Assembly (NCBI GenBank): GCA_905479545.1
Contig: CAJQNE010000019.1
Span: 1-7,656, forward strand
DNA: 7,656 nt
Reading direction: 5' to 3'
Origin: an uncultured Gammaproteobacteria bacterium
GTDB taxonomy: Bacteria > Pseudomonadota > Gammaproteobacteria > CAJQNE01
Shown here: in pieces, positions 1 to 6,134 of the stretch
How the letters are laid out: each line of letters begins with the position of its first letter
How positions within the stretch are numbered: position 1 is the stretch's first letter
Notes under the pieces: generated by a model
Seen by the model: the letters and a program-made list of their open reading frames with translations, nothing else
Databases searched by the model: none
Told to the model about the DNA's origin: nothing
Program-made: the position numbers and the translations under genes

Positions 1-1025
1 GTGGCAAACACGATGCAATCAAATTCGTGCTCCAGGCCTTCCGCGGTGCGAATGCCTTTCTCCGACAGTGTCGCAATCGGCCAGGTAATAAGTTCGCAGT
101 TATCTTGTTGCAATGCAGGGTAGTAGTCGCTGCTCATCAGCACGCGCTTACAGCCGATCCGGAAATCCGGGGTGAGCTGGCGGCGCAGCCATGGGTCTTT
201 AACCGTGGCTTTCAGATAGCGTTTGGCAAGGCGCTCTACTAGTTTGGTTGCTGGTGTATCCCAAATAACCGCTGCGGCAGCGGCTTCGTGGCCATAAAAT
301 AGCACTTGACGTAAGGCAGATTGAGTGACCGGAAAACGACGGAATAGCTGTTTTTGCCATTCAGTACGCTGCAAATTAAGCCGTGGCAACACCCAGCCCG
401 GGGTGCGTTGGAATACTTTTACCTGCGCGGCGGTTTTCACCAGCTCGGGAACAATCTGCACTCCACTAGCACCGGTGCCGACGACCGCGACGCGTTTGCC
501 ACTGAAGTCGTAATCGTGGTTCCAGCGAGCGCTGTGAATTTTTTCGCCGCGGAATGAATCGATGCCCGGTATGTTCGGTAGGCTGGCGTTAGAAAGCGGG
601 CCCTGAGCCATAATGACAGAGCGGGCTTTATAGCTGTCACCGTCGGTATCAATATTCCAGATACCGGTGGCCTCATCGTAAGCCGCTTCAATCACGTTGC
701 TATTAAAGTGGATTAGCGGCGTCAGTTCGAATTGTTCGACCATACTGTGAATATAGCCGAGAATATCTTTGCTGCCGGAGTAACTGCTTTGCCAATCCGG
801 GTTTTTTACAAATGAGTAGGAATACAAGTTGCTCGGAATATCGCAGGCTGCGCCGGGGTATTGGTTGTCGCGCCAGGTTCCGCCGACAGCGCTATTACGC
901 TCAAGAATGACGATGTTGTTAATGCCTTGCTGTCGCAGGCGAATAGCAGCGCCTATGCCAGCAAAGCCAGCACCGATAATGAGTGTGTTGTAAATAGGTA
1001 TGTTTTTTTCGACGCGAGCGTTCAT
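1..1025 (-). CDS. Baeyer-Villiger-type flavin-containing monooxygenase, C-terminus beyond the window
   Basis: The reading frame stays open from ATG at 1025 to the left edge, giving 341 full codons of a protein that usually has about 490-550. Seen directly: a first Rossmann FAD motif GAGFAG (18-23) with Glu42 at the end of strand 2; the GGTWRDNQYPG block followed by CD (48-62); the Baeyer-Villiger fingerprint FRGEKIHSARW (158-168, FxGxxxHxxxW); a second, NADPH-binding motif GTGASG (183-188); and DCIVFAT (336-342), the usual second FAD-proximal motif, right at the edge. Known for the family: FAD- and NADPH-dependent cytosolic enzymes that insert oxygen next to a ketone carbonyl or oxidise heteroatoms. 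The start overlaps the upstream di-iron gene by 4 nt (ATGA), and a GGAG lies 9 nt before it, so translation is probably coupled. Family is confident; substrate is unknown, and a plain FMO-type activity is not excluded. Confidence 0.93.
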   Translation of the reverse strand, partial: MNARVEKNIPIYNTLIIGAGFAGIGAAIRLRQQGINNIVILERNSAVGGTWRDNQYPGAACDIPSNLYSYSFVKNPDWQSSYSGSKDILGYIHSMVEQFELTPLIHFNSNVIEAAYDEATGIWNIDTDGDSYKARSVIMAQGPLSNASLPNIPGIDSFRGEKIHSARWNHDYDFSGKRVAVVGTGASGVQIVPELVKTAAQVKVFQRTPGWVLPRLNLQRTEWQKQLFRRFPVTQSALRQVLFYGHEAAAAAVIWDTPATKLVERLAKRYLKATVKDPWLRRQLTPDFRIGCKRVLMSSDYYPALQQDNCELITWPIATLSEKGIRTAEGLEHEFDCIVFA

Positions 1026-1948
1026 ACGGTCGGTCTCCAGGTCAGTTGTTTAAACCAAGTAGGTAAGGGGCGCAGTAAGCGGCGCGGATAGTGGTCGCTG
1101 AGCTTCACCAAAGCGTCTACCGGTCGGTGGTAAAAATGGTTGCCCCGATTAATCACTATTTCGCCGTGATGGGCGATGACCTGGAACCAGGGGTTGCGAC
1201 GACCGTACTTCGTATTGCCGATTTTTTTGTATTTCCTCATCGCGCCGGTGAGCTTTTCTTCGGGTAGGCCAAGGGAGATAACGTTGTCGCGCATGCGATT
1301 AAGCAGGGGTAAGTAAGCGAGGAATCCGATCAGTAGCTTTGGGTTTAACGCCGTGCCCACTGCTTTGATGCCGTTCCTGTAAATCGGGCCATGACCCAGC
1401 ATCTCGAGCACGTGAAAGTCGATACCCAAGTGACGTGCTTCGTCAGCATTGATTTTTTTGAACGCCTCGTGGCACACCGGGTCGTCGACTGTTTCGAGTA
1501 GGAATTTGCATAGCGCACCGTCCAACGCGATTTCCAGCATCGGGATTACCGAGCCCAATACCGCCAATGGTTGGTCGTCGGCGTAGGTATCCAGCCAGTC
1601 GACAACCAGACGGATGTTGATATTCGGCTCCGGGAGCTCGTCACCATCCAGCATGCCCCAACGCTTCATCAATGCCAGTTCAGCATTTGCATGGCGTTGC
1701 TCTTCGGCATGAAAGTAAGTGTAAATTTCTTTTAGCGTGTCATCGGGGGCTTTTTTAGCCATTGCCGCAAAACCGCGAGCTCCAACATGTTCAATCCACA
1801 TGAGGTCAGCCATAAACGGTTTCAGTTTGGCGTATAGCTCCGGGTTTTCTGTCACCAGTTCAGCACCCGGAGCGTCCCAGTCAATATCAGCCAATGCCCA
1901 CTGCGAATCTTTAATTTTCGCCAGCATGACTTCGGTGTTAAGTTGCAT
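1022..1948 (-). CDS. Ferritin-like di-iron carboxylate protein, possible oxidase or oxygenase
   Basis: This is a 308-residue protein. Seen: a complete set of potential di-iron ligands spaced as in a four-helix ferritin-like bundle. They are Glu53 in WIEHVG, the ExxH pair Glu83/His86 in AEEQRH, Glu139 in MLEIALDG, and the ExxH pair Glu170/His173 in NADEARH. Residues from about 195 form a partly hydrophobic and then Arg/Trp-rich C-terminal extension (PRRLLRPLPTWFKQ) that could contact a membrane or partner. No signal peptide is seen. Known: such sites occur in rubrerythrins, AurF-type N-oxygenases, aldehyde-deformylating oxygenases and MiaE-type hydroxylases. Start: ATG at 1948 with GGAG 7 nt upstream. 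It lies 14 nt after the SDR stop and overlaps the monooxygenase start by 4 nt. Inference: it works in the same oxidative pathway, either as a second oxygen-activating enzyme or as an accessory. The exact family is not recognised. Confidence 0.85.
   Translation of the reverse strand: MQLNTEVMLAKIKDSQWALADIDWDAPGAELVTENPELYAKLKPFMADLMWIEHVGARGFAAMAKKAPDDTLKEIYTYFHAEEQRHANAELALMKRWGMLDGDELPEPNINIRLVVDWLDTYADDQPLAVLGSVIPMLEIALDGALCKFLLETVDDPVCHEAFKKINADEARHLGIDFHVLEMLGHGPIYRNGIKAVGTALNPKLLIGFLAYLPLLNRMRDNVISLGLPEEKLTGAMRKYKKIGNTKYGRRNPWFQVIAHHGEIVINRGNHFYHRPVDALVKLSDHYPRRLLRPLPTWFKQLTWRPTV
1035..1038 (-). promoter_or_regulatory. Ribosome binding site of the monooxygenase inside the upstream gene
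   Basis: On the minus strand GGAG lies 9 nt before the ATG at 1025, within the last codons of the di-iron gene. Together with the ATGA overlap it supports this start and suggests translational coupling. Confidence 0.6.
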
Positions 1949-1962
1949 GAATTAGCTCCGGC

Positions 1963-2940
1963 TTAACTCGCTGCTTTCGCGCGAGTTTTAGTTTGTGAGA
2001 GGTTCACTACAGTGTTGTCAGTGGGTACGTTAGCTGCCGCTGGTTTTCGCCGATCGGCTAGCCGGGCCATCAAACGAGTGCCAGTGAGGTAAGCATTCGG
2101 TGCATGGCGCTTAATGTTCCAAATAAGTTTGGCTTCAATTTGAGGTACAACGTAGAGCTGTTGATGGTCGAGAGCGTCAAGCGACTGTTTCACGATTTTT
2201 GCGGGTGAGCGCCCGGTGAGCGCAACAGCCCTGTTAGCGATACCAGCGTTTTGTCCGGCAATCAGGCCGTCGCTAACAATGTTGGTTTTTACAAAAGTAG
2301 GGCAGAGCGCTGATACGGCCACGCCGCTGCCAGCCATTTCGGCGGCAAGTGTTTCACTCAGCGCGAGTGCGCCGGCTTTGCTGACGTTGTAAGCGCTCAT
2401 TAGAGGGGCCGCCGAGAATCCCGCCGTGGAGCAAACGTTAATGATTCCACCGCGGCCAAGTCGGCGCAGTCGTGGTGCAAACACATGACAGCCATTAATC
2501 ACGCCCCAGAGGTTTACATCAATAGTCGCTTTCCAGTCGGCCATGCTGGTGTCGCCCACCACATCGCCACCGGTGCCAATACCGGCGTTATTAATCACCA
2601 GCGATGCCGGGCCGCCGAAAAATTTCTCAGCGTCTTTAGCCAGCTTCTCGACTTGAGTGAGCTTGCTGACATCGCAGCGTGTAGCCCAGGCCTTGCCTCC
2701 TTTGGCAGGAGCGGCTGATGCTTCGATCATTGCCACCGTTTCTGCCGCTGCTTTCAGGTTAATGTCAGCACACACGACTGCGCCGCCGCGGTGGGCTAAT
2801 TCAAGCGCGTACGCCCGGCCAATGCCGCTGCCTGCGCCAGTTACCACCGCATTGCAGGTGTAGCTGGTTCGGTTGTTGTTATTGGCGACCAAGCGGTCGG
2901 TAAGTCGTTGACGTAATCCCACGATAAATGGCCTGCTCAA
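1963..2940 (-). CDS. Short-chain dehydrogenase/reductase (SDR), first gene of the oxidation operon
   Basis: This is a 325-residue classical-type SDR with extensions at both ends. Seen (numbered from the TTG at 2940): cofactor motif TGAGSGIG (34-41), Asp59 at the end of strand 2 (suggesting NAD(H) over NADP(H)), NNAG (117-120), and the catalytic tetrad Asn143, Ser171, Tyr184, Lys188 (YNVSK). The tail from about 270 resembles the basic C-terminal extension of other SDRs found beside flavin monooxygenases. Role by family: oxidation of an alcohol or reduction of a ketone or aldehyde in the cytosol. In this operon it would plausibly supply the ketone used by the monooxygenase. The start is uncertain: an in-frame stop at 2959-2961 forces it downstream, no ATG precedes the cofactor motif, and TTG (2940) or GTG (2922) are the candidates, neither with a strong ribosome binding site. 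The residues just before the motif (SYTCNAVVTGAG) are unusual, since most relatives have a lysine-valine there. Confidence 0.9.
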   Translation of the reverse strand: MSRPFIVGLRQRLTDRLVANNNNRTSYTCNAVVTGAGSGIGRAYALELAHRGGAVVCADINLKAAAETVAMIEASAAPAKGGKAWATRCDVSKLTQVEKLAKDAEKFFGGPASLVINNAGIGTGGDVVGDTSMADWKATIDVNLWGVINGCHVFAPRLRRLGRGGIINVCSTAGFSAAPLMSAYNVSKAGALALSETLAAEMAGSGVAVSALCPTFVKTNIVSDGLIAGQNAGIANRAVALTGRSPAKIVKQSLDALDHQQLYVVPQIEAKLIWNIKRHAPNAYLTGTRLMARLADRRKPAAANVPTDNTVVNLSQTKTRAKAAS

Positions 2941-2955
2941 AATTAAGGAGCTAAC

Positions 2956-2985
2956 AATTTACCTTCTTATTGTAACATTAGTCAA
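2956..2985 (-). promoter_or_regulatory. Candidate promoter(s) of the SDR-di-iron-monooxygenase operon
   Basis: Two overlapping sigma70-like readings are possible on the minus strand. One is an extended -10, TGTTACAAT (2977-2969), with a 5/6 hexamer and no clear -35. The other is a -35 TTGACT (2985-2980, 5/6) followed after 18 nt by TAAATT (2961-2956, 4/6). Both would give a very short leader, about 10-25 nt, before the TTG at 2940. Both overlap the dyad at 2968-2995. Confidence 0.45.
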
Positions 2986-2995
2986 TGTAACTATA
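2968..2995. promoter_or_regulatory. 28-bp imperfect palindrome, candidate TetR operator
   Basis: The core is ACATT-AGTC-AATGT (2975-2988), a perfect 5-bp dyad around a 4-bp spacer. Extending outward, 10 of 12 half-site positions are complementary. The same bases also contain a direct repeat of TGTAAC 15 bp apart (2971-2976 and 2986-2991). It overlaps the operon promoter elements, so a bound dimer would block RNA polymerase. Size and placement fit a TetR-family operator. That the neighbouring regulator binds it is inference. Confidence 0.55.
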
Positions 2996-3022
2996 GAAAA
3001 TGATTCAAGTCGAGTGTTCCAG

Positions 3023-3124
3023 TTGGGTTGGATTTTTCTGCGGCCCATTTTTATTACATAAGGCAAGCTAAGCTGCACCAACGCTTGTACGGTTAACCCA
3101 TTTGGGTTGACCTTGTTGGGTTGA
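3023..3124 (+). repeat. Three direct copies of TTGGGTTG
   Basis: TTGGGTTG occurs at 3023-3030, 3102-3109 and 3116-3123; the last two extend to TTGGGTTGA and are offset by 14 bp. The middle copy forms the right arm of the palindrome at 3091-3112. This may be an array of half-sites for one DNA-binding protein. Confidence 0.5.
3091..3112. promoter_or_regulatory. 22-bp near-perfect palindrome upstream of tetR
   Basis: The left arm GGTTAACCCA and right arm TGGGTTGACC flank a central TT, with only one mismatched pair in each 10-base arm comparison. The dyad centre is about 65 bp before the tetR start. It differs in sequence from the dyad at 2968-2995, so either the regulator tolerates two site types or a second regulator acts here. 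Confidence 0.5.
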
Positions 3125-3149
3125 TTGAATAAGCTATGAGTCATATGTT
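3121..3149 (+). promoter_or_regulatory. Weak candidate promoter for the tetR-family gene
   Basis: TTGATT (3121-3126, 4/6 to the -35 consensus) is followed after 17 nt by TATGTT (3144-3149, 4/6 to the -10). Transcription would begin about 10 nt before the ATG at 3167. An alternative -35, TTGACC (3107-3112), lies inside the palindrome but has only a poor -10 (TAAGCT) at the right distance. Confidence 0.25.
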
Positions 3150-3166
3150 GACGAACGGCTGACGAA

Positions 3167-3865
3167 ATGGCTATTTCTGCCACTGTTTTGCGATCCAAAA
3201 GAACTCAAACAACGGTCGACGTTAGCGACAGCGAAGTGCCTGAGTTGTTAGTGAATAAAGCCATTGAGTTATATGGCGAGCGTGGCTGTCACGCCGTGTC
3301 AGCTCGCGAAATTATTCGGCAGGCGGGTGTGCTCAACGAGGCTGCCGTGCGTTATTACTTTGGTAATAAACAGGGCCTGCTAAACGCGTGCATGGTCTCT
3401 ATAGCGGCTGAGTCAGAGTCTATTTTTGCCAGCCGCTGGGCCGGCTTGCAGCAACGCCGTGACGCCAATGAAACGACTACTGTGCGCTCGGTAGTAACTG
3501 CTTTGCTTGGCGGAATGATTACCCTGCATTCCCAACACCCCAATGCAGTGAACCTAATGGCGCGGATGATTCGCGAAGAGGGGGAAGCCGGACAAGATAT
3601 GTTGCTTGCAGGGTTTTCACCAACAATAGAGCGTTTCGAGCGGGAGCTGGTTGAGTTGCTGCCCGGGAAATCGCCCAAGGCGCTGCGCCTGCATTCATTT
3701 TTGGCCATTAACAACATCGTTAATGGCTTGGTTGATATGAAATTACTCGAACGTTTAAAACCGGTGGACGAGGGATCTACACACTTTCAGCTACAAGCTG
3801 ACGAGTTAATGAACGGCTTCATTGATTACGTGAGTGCTGGTGTAAGTGCGAATTCGGATATTTAG
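3167..3865 (+). CDS. TetR/AcrR-family transcriptional regulator
   Basis: This is a 232-residue protein, slightly long for the family (about 190-220) because of a 20-residue polar N-terminal arm. Seen: an N-terminal helix 1 (PELLVNKAIELYGERG, 25-40), then the helix-turn-helix with the hallmark pattern SAREIIRQAG and, after the recognition helix, RYYFGNKQGLLNA (45-74), where YYFGNK is the family signature. The rest, about 75-232, is the helical ligand-binding and dimerisation domain with no distinctive motif, so the inducer cannot be predicted. ATG at 3167 is the first possible start after an in-frame stop at 3149; no strong ribosome binding site precedes it. It is divergent from the SDR operon across 226 bp holding two palindromes. 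This is the standard arrangement for a repressor that controls its neighbour and itself. It may also govern the lipoprotein gene 98 bp downstream. Confidence 0.93.
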   Translation: MAISATVLRSKRTQTTVDVSDSEVPELLVNKAIELYGERGCHAVSAREIIRQAGVLNEAAVRYYFGNKQGLLNACMVSIAAESESIFASRWAGLQQRRDANETTTVRSVVTALLGGMITLHSQHPNAVNLMARMIREEGEAGQDMLLAGFSPTIERFERELVELLPGKSPKALRLHSFLAINNIVNGLVDMKLLERLKPVDEGSTHFQLQADELMNGFIDYVSAGVSANSDI

Positions 3866-3912
3866 CATTTCCTGAAACATAAAAAGATAACTAAAACAGA
3901 AAAATTAAATTA

Positions 3913-3931
3913 TTAGCGTTCGGAACGCTAA
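3913..3931. promoter_or_regulatory. Perfect 8-bp inverted repeat between tetR and the lipoprotein gene
   Basis: TTAGCGTT and AACGCTAA surround a 3-nt CGG centre. It lies 48 nt after the tetR stop and 32 nt before the lipoprotein ATG. No T-run follows on the plus strand, so it is not a standard terminator for tetR. It could be an operator or an mRNA hairpin that separates expression of the two genes. The 40 nt before it are very A-rich. Confidence 0.4.
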
Positions 3932-3963
3932 ACAAATGACCCGCTGCGGCGGAGGGGCAGAGC

Positions 3964-5634
3964 ATGAAATATTTAGCGACAGGCAAGGTGGCCGGCAGCC
4001 ATGGTACTCATCGGCAATCGACAACTTGTGGCGCGCCGCTGGTTGTCGCTTTATTCAGTTTGCTATTGCTGATGTCAGCCTGTGGCGGCGGTAGTAGCCC
4101 CGGCGTTTCGGGCGGCGACTCCGGCGCTAACGGTGGGAATGCCGGTAACCCTAATATCGGCAATCCGAATGGTTCGGATACCGATGGCCCCGGTGGTAGC
4201 GACCCTGAAGACCCGGGCTTTCGTCGCGATTGTTTCTGGGTTAGCCAAACCGATCCGAGTGTGCAAAACACGCTTTATCCTGATGCGTTTGCTACCTATT
4301 GGACCGCCAGCTTCGACATACCGGTGGGCGGAAAAGTGCTGCTTAAAGGCGAATATCCTTATGCTCGCTATAGCTCACTGCATATCTATAACCCAATACT
4401 GCAGCCATTGGATGCTATCGCCGATGTTGAGTTAGTGCCGGATGCGGGGTCGGTGAATGTTGCGCTGGCAGGGGCGGATCGCACTGCGACTAATCGCTCG
4501 TGGACTGCACAAGTACTAGCTGCCGTGCCACCCGAAAATATTAACGACCGGGAAGGCAACACGCTCTACAGCTTCCAGGGCCGCGATGGCAATAATGCCC
4601 CGTCTCAAAAAGCGAACGTAATCTATCGGGTATACATCGAGGATAACGGTCGTGACGTCAGCGGCGATGTGGGTTTGCCAACCGTTGTTTTGGTAGACGC
4701 TACCGGCAATGAAACCACGGGCACTGACGCTTGCTCTGCCGCCACTGATTTACCGTCTCCTGGTACGCTAAATGATATTCGCCAAGGTGATGACCCTGTT
4801 TCTACCGTGCCATCCAGTGCTGCGTTCGACACCTTCACCATCAGCTGGCTAAGGTTCTTTAACTTTCAGGGCTCTCAGGCGAATCGCTTTAACTCCACAC
4901 CGGCGGGTGCGCCACTAATCGCCAGTCCGTTGAATTCAACTAATAGTGCTGGCGGTTTCGCCAGTAATGTCCACAACGCCTATATATATGCCCAGTTAAA
5001 CCATGGTGCTGAAGACAATAACCCACTAACAAGGCTCGTTGGCGCGTTTGAAATGCAAGTGCCAACAACTCCGAATACGGTTAATGGCAACACGGTGATG
5101 GGTAGTGCTGACATGCGCTATTGGTCGATTACCACCAATGAAAATAACCAGCAAGCATTCGTAGACGGGGTTTATGACGAAGACTCCGTGGCGCCGTTAC
5201 GGGTAGGTGTTAGTGGTGAAAATGAGTTGGACCCGACCGCAGCTAACCGCCGGATATTCCTCGTTAGCCGCCCGGGTGAGGAGCGGCCGAGCAACGCGAC
5301 GGCTGAGTGTGGCGTAAACTGGCTCAGCTGGGGATTTGCCACGCACAGTATTCTAATACTGCGAAATATGTTGTCAGAAAACGCCTTCAAACAAGCAGTT
5401 CAGCAAATTCCGCCGCTTCCCGGAGAGTGCGAAGAGCCGGTTATGAATCCGAACTACTCGGCGGTCAATTTTACGGCGGGTACAGCGCAAAATGACGCCG
5501 GTTCGTTTTTTCCGTATGGCACGCATATGACCAAAGTGGAATTCGAAGCCCTTGGCTGCCCGGTCGCCTCTGGCGCTATAAGCAATATTTCGGTGCAGAG
5601 AAACCGCACTGATTGTGAGCCCAACGAGCCTTAG
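3964..5634 (+). CDS. Secreted lipoprotein of unknown function with two RYxS motifs
   Basis: This is a 556-residue protein. Seen: an N-terminal signal with hydrophobic core (about 24-37) ending in the lipobox MSAC, so Cys40 should be lipidated; then a linker rich in Gly, Ser, Asn, Asp and Pro (41-85) that would hold the domain away from the membrane. The globular part (about 88-556) is rich in Asn, Thr and aromatic residues and looks beta-rich. RYSS (135-138, in ARYSSLHIYN) and RYWS (385-388, in DMRYWSITTN) suggest two related halves. VIYRVYIEDNGRD and GLPTVVL (219-243) form another conserved-looking block. Six further cysteines (90, 257, 449, 489, 532, 551) could form disulfides, as expected outside the cytoplasm. 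RY-x-S sequences recall DUF1214-type proteins, but a link is only a guess. The start is firm: ATG with GGAGG 8 nt upstream. Its place beside tetR and the oxygenase operon hints at a role in handling or sensing the same substrate at the cell surface. Confidence 0.85.
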   Translation: MKYLATGKVAGSHGTHRQSTTCGAPLVVALFSLLLLMSACGGGSSPGVSGGDSGANGGNAGNPNIGNPNGSDTDGPGGSDPEDPGFRRDCFWVSQTDPSVQNTLYPDAFATYWTASFDIPVGGKVLLKGEYPYARYSSLHIYNPILQPLDAIADVELVPDAGSVNVALAGADRTATNRSWTAQVLAAVPPENINDREGNTLYSFQGRDGNNAPSQKANVIYRVYIEDNGRDVSGDVGLPTVVLVDATGNETTGTDACSAATDLPSPGTLNDIRQGDDPVSTVPSSAAFDTFTISWLRFFNFQGSQANRFNSTPAGAPLIASPLNSTNSAGGFASNVHNAYIYAQLNHGAEDNNPLTRLVGAFEMQVPTTPNTVNGNTVMGSADMRYWSITTNENNQQAFVDGVYDEDSVAPLRVGVSGENELDPTAANRRIFLVSRPGEERPSNATAECGVNWLSWGFATHSILILRNMLSENAFKQAVQQIPPLPGECEEPVMNPNYSAVNFTAGTAQNDAGSFFPYGTHMTKVEFEALGCPVASGAISNISVQRNRTDCEPNEP

Positions 5635-5665
5635 TACACGGTTGAGCAATACTCAGTCCTGCAAA

Positions 5666-5675
5666 TGTTCGAACA
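5666..5675. other. 10-bp perfect palindrome in the gap after the lipoprotein gene
   Basis: TGTTCGAACA is self-complementary. It lies in the AT-rich gap 5635-5788, which otherwise shows only a TAGAAT -10-like hexamer (5756-5761) without a matching -35 and no convincing terminator hairpin. A 10-bp palindrome can arise by chance. Confidence 0.25.
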
Positions 5676-5788
5676 GTGAGATATGCGGTTGTGGCTGCGT
5701 TTTAAAGGTCTAACTATTTTGTGACGATGAACACAGTAACTTACTAGTTAATACGTAGAATAATCAGATATTTAAATGTGTCGGTAGA

Positions 5789-6112
5789 GTGTTTCTGCCG
5801 GTAAAACTAGTCGTTAAAAACGGTATACGCGCGGTGTTCGGTATGAAGGCACTGTCGGCTGTAGCAGCCGCATCAATTCCAGTTTTGTTGTTAGTCGCTT
5901 TAATCGAGCGGCTGACTTTTGTATTTTCCAGTGGCTTAGCCAAAGTTATTTGTGGCGAGCGTTACATGCGGCCGCACGACGGCATTATTGGCGAGCATTC
6001 ATGCGGGTTTGACGCCGATGTTTATTTTATTGCAGGTTTGGCTATGCTCATTACCGCCGTGATGGTGGTGTTGCTGTTAAGTATCGGCCACCAGCGGAGG
6101 TTTACGCGGTAA
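5789..6112 (+). CDS. Small two-helix membrane protein, hypothetical
   Basis: This frame gives 107 residues from GTG at 5789, or 89 from ATG at 5843; neither start has a clear ribosome binding site. The shorter form begins MKALSAVAAAS and runs directly into a membrane helix, so it may be the true product. Seen: membrane segments at about 21-39 and 79-100, a 39-residue loop between them, and a basic tail (HQRRFTR). Lys/Arg residues at both ends predict both termini inside and the loop in the periplasm. The loop holds Cys55 and Cys72, which could form a disulfide. No known family is recognised. Coding is supported by a sensible two-helix layout and by the frame filling the gap up to a convergent hairpin, but not by any recognised homology. 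It converges with the nfeD-like gene with 22 nt between the stops. Confidence 0.6.
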   Translation: MFLPVKLVVKNGIRAVFGMKALSAVAAASIPVLLLVALIERLTFVFSSGLAKVICGERYMRPHDGIIGEHSCGFDADVYFIAGLAMLITAVMVVLLLSIGHQRRFTR

Positions 6113-6129
6113 CTGGGCGCAAACCCAGT
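6112..6129. terminator. Candidate bidirectional hairpin between convergent genes
   Basis: ACTGGG and CCCAGT form a 6-bp stem around the 6-nt loop CGCAAA, starting on the last base of the small membrane gene's stop codon and lying 5 nt from the nfeD-like stop. The position between converging genes suits a shared terminator. It lacks a clear T-run on either strand, so it would be weak. Confidence 0.4.
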
Positions 6130-6134
6130 ACGGC

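Noticed and set aside
27..1091. Several plus-strand frames (and one minus-strand frame at 437-691) across the monooxygenase gene
   Set aside because: They lie opposite or out of frame with a long frame carrying all expected monooxygenase motifs, so they are shadows.
2959..3198. A 79-codon minus-strand frame filling the tetR-SDR intergenic region, in the same frame as the SDR and ending 18 nt before it
   Set aside because: It would start inside the tetR coding region, overlies the promoter and both palindromes, shows no recognisable domain and has no good ribosome binding site. It most likely reflects chance openness.
3913..3931. Inverted repeat as a rho-independent terminator for tetR
   Set aside because: No T-run follows on the plus strand. 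On the minus strand T-rich sequence follows, but no minus-strand gene ends there.
4084..4218. Gly/Asn/Asp-rich coding stretch considered as a DNA tandem repeat
   Set aside because: The residues are low complexity but the bases do not repeat with a fixed unit. It is better described as a flexible lipoprotein linker.
4008..4435. Overlapping frames in both strands across the Gly-rich linker of the lipoprotein
   Set aside because: GC-rich low-complexity codons keep other frames open. The lipoprotein frame has the ribosome binding site, signal peptide and lipobox.
5374..5649. A 91-codon minus-strand frame opposite the 3' end of the lipoprotein gene
   Set aside because: It has no recognisable motif and is fully antisense to a well-supported gene apart from about 15 nt.
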